The notes under the pieces are model-generated. The model made no database searches and had not been told where the DNA came from. It worked only from the letters and a program-made list of their open reading frames with translations. The translations under genes were made by a program, and so were the position numbers. Source: Actinomycetes bacterium (GTDB lineage Bacteria; Actinomycetota; Actinomycetes; Propionibacteriales; Nocardioidaceae). From it: a DNA stretch of 47,787 nt. Each line of letters opens with the position of its first letter. The first letter of the stretch is position 1. Shown piece after piece: positions 41,183-47,787 of the stretch. Location of the stretch: contig JAUILS010000003.1 in NCBI GenBank assembly GCA_030432975.1, positions 1 through 47,787 of the forward strand, read 5' to 3'.

Positions 41183-42133
41183 ATGCCCGACAAGATCCTG
41201 CGGATGGCCCGCTCCGACGCCAGCACCCCGCGGCGGCCGGTGATGCTCGCGATCGCCGGCGACTCGGCGGCCGGCAAGACCACGCTCACCAAGGGGCTGG
41301 TGGAGGCGCTCGGCGAGGACCGGTGCACGTCGATCTGCGCCGACGACTACCACGCCTACGACCGCGTGGAGCGCAAGGAGCTGCCGTTCACGCCGCTTCA
41401 CCCGGACTGCAACTACCTCGACATCATGGAGCAGCACCTCCAGCTGCTGGCGATGGGCCGGCCGATCCTCAAGCCGGTCTACAACCACGCGACCGGGACG
41501 CTCGACCGGCCGGAGTACGTCGAGCCGAAGGAGTTCGTGATCGTCGAGGGTCTGCACCCGCTGTCGACCAAGCTCAGCCGCGCGTGCTTCGACGTGACGG
41601 TCTTCCTCGACCCGCCGGAGGAGATCCGGCACCAGTGGAAGGTGCAGCGCGACACCGCCAAGCGCGGCTACACCGCCGAGCAGGTGGTGGCCGACCTGGT
41701 CCGCCGCGAGCCCGAGTCGGCGGCGTACATCCGCCCGCAGCGGAGGTACGCCGACATCGTCGCCCGCTTCGCCCCCATCGAGAGCCGCAACGACCCGCCC
41801 GGCACGCCGCTGTCGGCCGAGCTGCTGCTGCGGCCGACGATCCAGCACCCGAGCCTGTCGTCGGTGCTCACCGACGACCACCGCACGGCGATGCACCTGA
41901 AGATCATGCGCGACGCCGACGGCACCCCCACCGACTGCCTGCACGTCCACGGGCACGCCTCGACCGAGGAGGCGCGGCAGCTGGAGAAGACCATCTGGGC
42001 CGAGCTCGAGGAGGACGGCGGGCCGCCCGACAGCCTGGGCCGGATCACCGATGACCAGCGCTCGGAGCCGCTGGCGCTCACCCAGCTGATCCTGCTCTAC
42101 CACCTGCTGGCCGCGCAGGGGAGCGAGCGGTGA
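41183..42133 (+). CDS. prk: Phosphoribulokinase
   Basis: 316-aa kinase that makes ribulose-1,5-bisphosphate, the RuBisCO substrate. The P-loop is [17 protein letters not shown]; other conserved parts are [66 protein letters not shown] and [28 protein letters not shown]. The length is typical of bacterial PRK. It follows tkt by five bases and overlaps glpX by four (GTGA). With cbbLS in the same window it marks a functional Calvin cycle. Confidence 0.97.
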   Translation: MPDKILRMARSDASTPRRPVMLAIAGDSAAGKTTLTKGLVEALGEDRCTSICADDYHAYDRVERKELPFTPLHPDCNYLDIMEQHLQLLAMGRPILKPVYNHATGTLDRPEYVEPKEFVIVEGLHPLSTKLSRACFDVTVFLDPPEEIRHQWKVQRDTAKRGYTAEQVVADLVRREPESAAYIRPQRRYADIVARFAPIESRNDPPGTPLSAELLLRPTIQHPSLSSVLTDDHRTAMHLKIMRDADGTPTDCLHVHGHASTEEARQLEKTIWAELEEDGGPPDSLGRITDDQRSEPLALTQLILLYHLLAAQGSER

Positions 42134-43140
42134 GCCCGGCGTCGGTGGCCGACCGGCTCCGCGAGCAGCCCGACCGCAACCTCGGCCTCGAGCTGGTCCG
42201 GGTGACGGAGGCGGCGGCCATGTCGGCGGCGCGGTACGTCGGCCGCGGCGACAAGGACGGCGGCGACGGCGCGGCGGTCGACGCGATGCGGGCGCTGATC
42301 GGCACCGTCGAGATGGACGGCGTCGTCGTCATCGGCGAGGGCGAGAAGGACGACGCCCCGATGCTGTTCAACGGTGAGCGGGTCGGCTCCGGGGCGGGGC
42401 CGGCCTGCGACGTCGCCGTCGACCCGGTGGACGGCACGACCCTGCTGTCGAAGGGCCAGCCCAACGCGGTGTCGGTGATGGCGGTGGCTCCGCGGGGCAC
42501 GATGTACGACCCGTCGGCGGTGTTCTACATGGAGAAGCTCGTCGTCGGCCCCGAGGCCGCCGGCCTGGTCTCCCTCGTTGCGCCGCCCGCCGAGACGGTC
42601 GCCACCGTCGCCAAGGCCAAGGGCGGTGAGCCGGCCGACGTGACCGTCGTCGTGCTCGACCGGCCGCGGCACGACTCGCTCGTGGCCGCGCTGAGGGAGG
42701 CCGGCGCCCGGATCCGTTTCATCTCCGACGGCGACGTCGCCGGCGCGATCATGGCGGCGCGACCCGGCACCGGCGTCGACCTGATGATGGGTGTCGGCGG
42801 CACACCGGAGGGCGTGATCGCGGCCGCCGCGCTCCTCTGCCTCGGCGGCGAGATCCAGGGCCGGCTGTCCCCCCGGTCCGACCTCGAGCGGGAGCGCGCC
42901 GAGGCTGCTGGCCTCGACCTGGCGGCGGTGCTGACCACGCGCGACCTGGTGCGCTCCGACGACGTGTTCTTCTGCGCCACCGGCATCACCGACGGCGAGC
43001 TGCTCCCCGGCGTGCGCTACGACCACGGCCTGATCCGCACCCACTCGCTGATGATGCGCGGCAAGTCCGGCACGATCCGCGAGGTCGTCTCGCAGCACCG
43101 GCTGGACCGGCTCGGCCGCTACGCCGCCGTGGACTACTGA
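42130..43140 (+). CDS. glpX: Fructose-1,6-bisphosphatase class II (GlpX)
   Basis: 336-aa phosphatase that may also act on sedoheptulose-1,7-bisphosphate in the Calvin cycle. Metal-site motifs: [36 protein letters not shown], and [24 protein letters not shown]; a [19 protein letters not shown] substrate region follows. The end is standard. It starts with GTG inside the prk stop. The convergent TetR gene ends six bases after it. Confidence 0.97.
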   Translation: MSPASVADRLREQPDRNLGLELVRVTEAAAMSAARYVGRGDKDGGDGAAVDAMRALIGTVEMDGVVVIGEGEKDDAPMLFNGERVGSGAGPACDVAVDPVDGTTLLSKGQPNAVSVMAVAPRGTMYDPSAVFYMEKLVVGPEAAGLVSLVAPPAETVATVAKAKGGEPADVTVVVLDRPRHDSLVAALREAGARIRFISDGDVAGAIMAARPGTGVDLMMGVGGTPEGVIAAAALLCLGGEIQGRLSPRSDLERERAEAAGLDLAAVLTTRDLVRSDDVFFCATGITDGELLPGVRYDHGLIRTHSLMMRGKSGTIREVVSQHRLDRLGRYAAVDY

Positions 43141-43146
43141 GGCGGC

Positions 43147-43731
43147 TCACGCGAGGGTGAGCATCCGCGACGCCACCCAGGCGATGTCGTCGGCGGCGTC
43201 GGCGGGGTCGCCGCCGGGGCGCATCAGGTGGGAGAAGACCAGCCGCACCACGGTGTCGAGCGCGGCGTCGCGGGAGCGCTGGTCCATGTCGAGGGCGTAG
43301 GCCGCCGTGCGCTCGCGGATGCCGGTCTTCGCGATCACCATGATCTCGCCGGCCTGGGTGGTGAGCAGCGGGAGCAGCTCGGTCTCGGCACCCTGCGAGG
43401 CGCTGACCACCGCCTGCAGGACCGGCTGGTTCCGGGCGGCGTCGAGCACGCCGAAGGCCGCGGCGCGGATCGCGGCGACGAGGTCGTCGGGGTGCTCGTC
43501 GAACGCCGTCCCGACGGCGCCCATGAACCCGGCCAGCTCGGTCAGCACCATCGCCTCGCCCAGCTGGTCGCGGTTGCCGAACTCGTTGTAGACCGTCTGC
43601 CGGCTCACGCCCGCGCGCCCGGCGACGCCGCCCATCGTGAGCGCGGCCCAGCCGTCCGCCTCGGTCAGCGCGATGGCGGCGGACAGGATCTTGTCGCGAG
43701 TGCTCTCGGCGGCACCCCCGTGCTCGGACAC
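43147..43731 (-). CDS. TetR-family regulator
   Basis: 194-aa regulator if started at the GTG of VSEHGGAAEST; the listed ORF extends 29 codons through the promoter region. The HTH is TRDKILSAAIALTEADGWAALTMGGVAGRAGVSRQTVYNEFGNRDQLGEAMVL, and the C-terminal domain ends DDIAWVASRMLTLA. Upstream TACACT may be a -10 box a few bases before the GTG, which suggests a nearly leaderless mRNA. It is divergent from ppgK. The ligand is unknown. Confidence 0.88.
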   Translation of the reverse strand: MSEHGGAAESTRDKILSAAIALTEADGWAALTMGGVAGRAGVSRQTVYNEFGNRDQLGEAMVLTELAGFMGAVGTAFDEHPDDLVAAIRAAAFGVLDAARNQPVLQAVVSASQGAETELLPLLTTQAGEIMVIAKTGIRERTAAYALDMDQRSRDAALDTVVRLVFSHLMRPGGDPADAADDIAWVASRMLTLA

Positions 43732-43848
43732 GGCGTCAGTGTAAGAACCAGCGCCGCCCACGGGGAAGGCATTGTGGTCAACCCATGCGGAAACTTTGCC
43801 GTCGGGCGGCGTACCCATGCGGCGCCGACCTGGGGTTGACTAGGCCGC

Positions 43849-44613
43849 ATGGCAACCGCGGCGGAGGACCGACCGACCGGCATCGACTTCGGCGGCAGCG
43901 GCATCAAGGCCGCCGCCGTCGACCTCGACGAGGGCGACTTCGCCACCGACCGGGTGCGGATCGACACGCCGCAGCCGGCCACGCCCGACGCCGTCGCCGA
44001 GGTCCTCGCCGAGCTGCTCAACGAGCTGCCGGACTCGTCCGGTCCGGTCGGCGTGACCGTGCCGGGAGTCGTGCGGCACGGCGTCGTGCACTCGGCCGCC
44101 AACATCGACGACGCGTGGATCGGCACCGACGCCGACGCGCTGTTCACCGAGGCGACGGGGCGCGACGTCCACGTCGTCAACGACGCGGACGCGGCCGGGC
44201 TGGCCGAGGTGCGGTACGGCGCCGCGCGCGGCCAGCGCGGGCTGGTGGTCGTCACGACGCTCGGCACCGGGATCGGGTCGGCGATGGTCTACGACGGCGT
44301 GCTGGTGCCGAACTCCGAGCTCGGCCACCTCGAGATCGACGGTCACAACGCCGAGTCGCGCGCCGCCAACTCCGCCCGCGAGCGCGAGGAGCTGTCGTGG
44401 GAGGCGTGGGCGAAGCGGCTGACGCGCTACTACTCCACCCTCGAGGCGCTCTTCTCGCCCGACCTGATCGTGGTGGGGGGCGGGGTGTCGAAGCACTCGG
44501 CGGAGTTCCTCCCGCTGCTGGAGATCGAGACACCGATCGTGCCCGCCGTGCTCCGCAACAAGGCCGGCATCGTCGGCGCGGCGCTGGTCGCCGAGCGGGA
44601 GCTGCGCGGCTGA
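43849..44613 (+). CDS. ppgK: Polyphosphate glucokinase
   Basis: 254-aa ROK-family kinase that phosphorylates glucose with polyphosphate or ATP. Motifs: GIDFGGSGIKAAAVDLDEG at the N-terminus (phosphate 1), TVPGVVRHGVVHSAANIDDAWIG, VVNDADAAGLAEVRYGAA with catalytic Asp, TTLGTGIGSAMVYDGVLVPNSELGHLEI, and the LIVVGGGVSKHSAEFLP adenosine region. The length matches PpgK of actinobacteria. TTGAC lies 14 bases before the ATG. Polyphosphate use would save ATP during lithotrophic growth (inference). Confidence 0.93.
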   Translation: MATAAEDRPTGIDFGGSGIKAAAVDLDEGDFATDRVRIDTPQPATPDAVAEVLAELLNELPDSSGPVGVTVPGVVRHGVVHSAANIDDAWIGTDADALFTEATGRDVHVVNDADAAGLAEVRYGAARGQRGLVVVTTLGTGIGSAMVYDGVLVPNSELGHLEIDGHNAESRAANSAREREELSWEAWAKRLTRYYSTLEALFSPDLIVVGGGVSKHSAEFLPLLEIETPIVPAVLRNKAGIVGAALVAERELRG

Positions 44614-44637
44614 GGGCCCGGCTGTGGCCTCGGCTGT

Positions 44638-44688
44638 GGGTCGTGTGCCCCAGCCGTCGTCCTCCCCGCAGGCCCAGGCACACGACCC
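44638..44688. repeat. Inverted repeat GGGTCGTGTGCC, 27-nt spacer
   Basis: GGGTCGTGTGCC (44638-44649) pairs perfectly with GGCACACGACCC (44677-44688) across 27 bases. It begins 25 bases after the ppgK stop, between convergent genes. It shares its gap with a second, unrelated inverted repeat. Confidence 0.8.
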
Positions 44689-44707
44689 CCCTCCCGGCCG
44701 GCCGTTG

Positions 44708-44778
44708 GGGGATAGTCCAGTGCGTATTCGGGGCGAAACCGCCCAAATCACCCCGGAAGCGCACTGGACTATCTCCCC
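44708..44778. repeat. Inverted repeat GATAGTCCAGTGCG, 35-nt spacer with nested stem
   Basis: GATAGTCCAGTGCG (44711-44724) pairs perfectly with CGCACTGGACTATC (44760-44773), extended by GGGG/CCCC outside after a one-base slip. The spacer holds a nested GGGCG-AAAC-CGCCC hairpin and TTCGGGG/CCCCGGAA. The spacer motif CCGCCCAAATC resembles CCGCCCGAAAATC in the tkt element. It lies between the convergent ppgK and EEP genes. Confidence 0.85.
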
Positions 44779-44820
44779 TGACCGCGGACCCGACGGCGCG
44801 TGGGCGGGGGTTGCGGCGGC

Positions 44821-45897
44821 TCAGCGGGGGACGGTGATGGTGGCGAGCACCGAGAAGTGGTCGCTGACCTTCGGGTCGTCCTGTCGCACCTCTTCGGCGC
44901 GGACGCGCAGGCCGTCGGCATAGAAGAGGTAGTCGATGGTGCGGTCGGGAGCGGTGACGGCGGGGTCGTTGGAGAGGTGGGTGGCGTACGCCGGGTCGCC
45001 GCCGTCGACGTCCGCGACCGACGGGAACGACCGGTAGTCCTCGAGCAGCGGGGTCAGCTCGGTCTCCGGCGCATAGAGCCGCCGCTGCGCCTTCGGCAGC
45101 CGGTCGTACGCCGACCGGGTCGCCAGCAGGTTGAAGTCGCCGCCCAGCACCCACGCGCCGTCGGTGTCGGCGAGGATCTCGCGCACCGCGGCGACCTGAC
45201 GCTCCATCGTGTCGCAGCCCTGCGCGAACGCGTCGAGGTGGGTGTTGAGCACCGTGAGCGGTTCGCCGCCGCGCACCGCCAGCTCGGTCGCGAGGACGGC
45301 GCGGTCGAAGTTGAACGCGACGGTCACCGGGTTGCCGCAGATGTGCGGCAGCTGGTGGCGGGTGGCGCTGTCGATCCGGGTCTTGCTGAGCACGCCGAGG
45401 CTCATCCCGACCTCGCCGAGGACCTGGGGGTGGGGGACGAAACGGGACTTCCAGTAGTACGCCGACGCGGTGCACGGGTAGGCGCCCGCGAGGCGCGCCT
45501 TGATCTGCGCGAGCTGGTCGCGGCCGTCGGTGCGGGCGCTGCTGCGGTCGACCTCCTGCAGGAGGACGACGTCGGGGTCCTCCTCACGGATCTCCTGCAC
45601 GACCTCCTGCAGGGTGCGGGCCAGCGACTCCTTGCTCGGCCGCTTGTCGGGGCCGGTGCCGTCGGGGACGTCGTACCAGAAGACGTAGCCCCGGCCGGCG
45701 AGATACTGGATGTTCCAGCTCATCACGCGGACCTGCTGACCCGGTTTGAGCGGCGCCGCGCCCTCGGTGCAGGTGACCTCGCCGGCCTCGATGTCGTCGG
45801 GGTGGTAGGTCAGCGCGTAGACCGCCCCCGCCACGACGACGGCGAGCAGGACCAGGCCGATGGCCAGCCTGATCGCCCATCCCACGAGTCGCGTCAC
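44821..45897 (-). CDS. Membrane-anchored EEP-family phosphohydrolase
   Basis: 358-aa protein with an N-terminal membrane anchor (LVGWAIRLAIGLVLLAVVVAGAVYALTY) and an exported endonuclease/exonuclease/phosphatase domain. Motifs: VRVMSWNIQYLAGRGYVFWYD, DVVLLQEVDRSS, VLNTHLDAFAQG, WVLGGDFNLLATRSAYDRLP, and VSDHFSVLATI. It resembles sphingomyelinase/DNase-like surface hydrolases. The GTG start at 45897 has no ribosome site, but TAGACT lies 9 bases upstream, so the mRNA is probably nearly leaderless. The ORF track extends 201 codons too far upstream. Confidence 0.88.
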   Translation of the reverse strand: MTRLVGWAIRLAIGLVLLAVVVAGAVYALTYHPDDIEAGEVTCTEGAAPLKPGQQVRVMSWNIQYLAGRGYVFWYDVPDGTGPDKRPSKESLARTLQEVVQEIREEDPDVVLLQEVDRSSARTDGRDQLAQIKARLAGAYPCTASAYYWKSRFVPHPQVLGEVGMSLGVLSKTRIDSATRHQLPHICGNPVTVAFNFDRAVLATELAVRGGEPLTVLNTHLDAFAQGCDTMERQVAAVREILADTDGAWVLGGDFNLLATRSAYDRLPKAQRRLYAPETELTPLLEDYRSFPSVADVDGGDPAYATHLSNDPAVTAPDRTIDYLFYADGLRVRAEEVRQDDPKVSDHFSVLATITVPR

Positions 45898-45978
45898 GAC
45901 CCAGCAGTCTAGGGAGGCACGACCGGCCGTCGCCGGGGTTTGGCGCAGGTCGTCGGGTGGGTGGGGGGCGCGGATTCC

Positions 45979-46044
45979 GCTCCTCCGAGGAGCCAACACC
46001 GGCTTCCGAGGGCCCAGGAGGCGTTGTTCGCTCCTCGGAGGTGG
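45979..46044. repeat. Inverted-repeat element (copy B of the tkt insertion)
   Basis: GCTCCTCCGAGGAGC-CAAC and GTTCGCTCCTCGGAGG flank a 28-nt spacer, the same spacing as copy A; GGATTC precedes both copies when A is read on the minus strand. The spacer sequence and the last arm bases (GGTGG in place of GAGCC) have diverged. It lies in the divergent region between the EEP and ABC genes, where a terminator is not needed. Confidence 0.85.
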
Positions 46045-46087
46045 TGTGCGGCGCTCGGGGGACGGGCCCAGGTGCGCCCCAGCCACC

Positions 46088-46143
46088 AGCCCACCCGGCC
46101 ACCCAGCTACCAGCCACCCGGCCACCACCCGGCCAGCACCCGC
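46088..46143. repeat. Short degenerate CCACCCGGCCA repeats
   Basis: CACCCGGCCA recurs three times within about 50 bases (near 46092, 46117 and 46127), interleaved with CAGCTACCAG-like text. The tract is low-complexity and lies just upstream of the ABC ATPase gene. No function is evident. Confidence 0.4.
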
Positions 46144-46171
46144 GGGTTGGCTCTCCTGCAAGGATCGCCCC

Positions 46172-47124
<953 letters not shown>

Positions 47125-47125
<1 letters not shown>

Positions 47126-47787
47126 TGGCCACCCAGGGACCCTCGCTGGGCCGCCAGGTCCGCTCCGAGCTGCTCAAGCTGTTCACCACTCGCCTCTGGT
47201 GGGGCATGGCGCTGGGCGTCCTCGTCGCGGGCGCGGCGTTCTCGACCCTCTTCGCCGTCCTCTACGGCACCGACAACCTCGGCCAGGTCGCCGGCGCGGA
47301 GGGCGGCGTCATCGGCGACGAGACCCAGGTCGTCAACACCGTCTACACCGCCGGCATCGGCGTGGGCTACCTCCTGCTGCTGACCATCGGTGTCATCCAG
47401 ATCGGCTCGGAGTACCGCCACCAGACCATCACCGGCACCTTCCTGGCGACGCCCCGGCGGGTCCGGGTGATGTTGGCCAAGGTGGTCGCGCTGCTGATCA
47501 TCGGCGCGGGCTACGCCGTCGTCAGCATGGTCGGCTCGGTCGGCTTCGGCGCCACGACGCTGGCGCTCTTCGGCAAGGACCCGTTCCCGTCGGGCGACAT
47601 CGTCCGCACCCTGCTGCTCAGCCTGCTCGTGCTCGGGCTCTGGGCGCTGATCGGGCTCGGCGTCGGCATCCTGATCCGCAACCAGGTGGCCGCGCTGCTG
47701 ATCGGCGTCGGCGTCGCGTGGATCGTGGAGCCGCTGCTGGCCTTCGGGCTGTCGTTCGTCGAGGTCGCCCGCGACCACGTCGTGCCC
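47125..47787 (+). CDS. ABC-2 type permease, partial at window edge
   Basis: At least 221 codons, open at the right edge and missing from the ORF track. It starts MATQGPSLGRQVRSELLKLF and contains hydrophobic segments WWGMALGVLVAGAAFSTLFAVLY, VYTAGIGVGYLLLLTIGVIQIG, VVALLIIGAGYAVVSMVGSVGFG, LLLSLLVLGLWALIGLGVGILI and VAALLIGVGVAWIVEPLLAFGL. The piece IGSEYRHQTITGTFLATPRR is a hallmark of ABC-2 permeases (DUF-type ABC2_membrane_5/bacitracin-like). It pairs with the ATPase just upstream; the exported compound is unknown. Confidence 0.92.

Noticed and set aside
44614-44820. Intrinsic terminators as full explanation of the two dyads
   Set aside because: Arms of 12-14 bp with 27-35 nt spacers and no U-tracts are not typical terminators, though a role in ending convergent transcription is not excluded.

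Overview
The window is high-GC actinobacterial DNA. Codon use, ATGA/GTGA gene couplings, many GTG starts and frequent TACG-type codon pairs fit a Nocardioides-like member of the Nocardioidaceae; the genus is inferred, as no rRNA is present. I count about 50 genes, tightly packed, with no gene-free stretch longer than 300 bases. I saw no rRNA, tRNA, CRISPR array, transposase or prophage.

Left block (1-11451): hydrogen oxidation next to CO2 fixation. On the minus strand, a DUF1641 protein, the small subunit (hhyS) and the first 30 codons of the large subunit (hhyL) form an operon for an actinobacterial high-affinity (group 1h-type) [NiFe] hydrogenase. Divergent from it runs an AraC regulator, then hypA, hypB and an unrecognised 283-aa gene. 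After an ArsR-SRPBCC pair come form I RuBisCO (cbbL, cbbS) and its activase cbbX, with divergent cbbR and a class I fructose-bisphosphate aldolase. The other Calvin-cycle genes (tkt, prk, glpX) form a second plus-strand operon at 39-43 kb. Together they suggest mixotrophic or chemolithoautotrophic growth in which H2 supplies electrons for the Calvin cycle. This pairing is known from trace-gas oxidising soil actinobacteria.

Middle (11.6-36.8 kb): accessory metabolism and regulation. It holds a TetR/cupin pair, a secreted HtrA-like protease, and a MalT-like LuxR regulator upstream of a three-gene DUF4386-DUF2306 operon with a palindrome at an activator position. A carnitine/betaine catabolic operon follows (BetI-like TetR, Rieske oxygenase with a bridging-position Glu, beta-keto acid cleavage enzyme, carnitine-type dehydrogenase). 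Next are hydrolases, an HTH-nucleotidyltransferase with a palindrome on its start codon and no intact partner, and an alpha/beta hydrolase-DUF4386-oxidoreductase operon. Then come a beta-lactamase-like serine hydrolase, a lower-GC DUF2510-DUF4041-GIY-YIG nuclease gene, and a large secreted M14 carboxypeptidase.

Right (36.4-47.8 kb): a small zincin, a GAF histidine kinase with its NarL-type regulator, the tkt-prk-glpX operon, a TetR, polyphosphate glucokinase, a membrane-anchored EEP-family phosphohydrolase, and an ABC-2 exporter cut by the window edge.

The least explained structure is non-coding. (i) Long inverted repeats with 27-52 nt spacers and several unrelated arm sequences sit in intergenic regions. 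One of them lies in frame inside transketolase and has a sister copy with identical 28-nt spacing near 46.0 kb. (ii) Two degenerate arrays of about 22-bp period sit at gene 3' ends. (iii) A perfect 9-bp-stem hairpin is duplicated as a 30-bp tandem between hhyS and hhyL. (iv) Several clear operator palindromes are present. These, more than any gene, may repay a genome-wide search.
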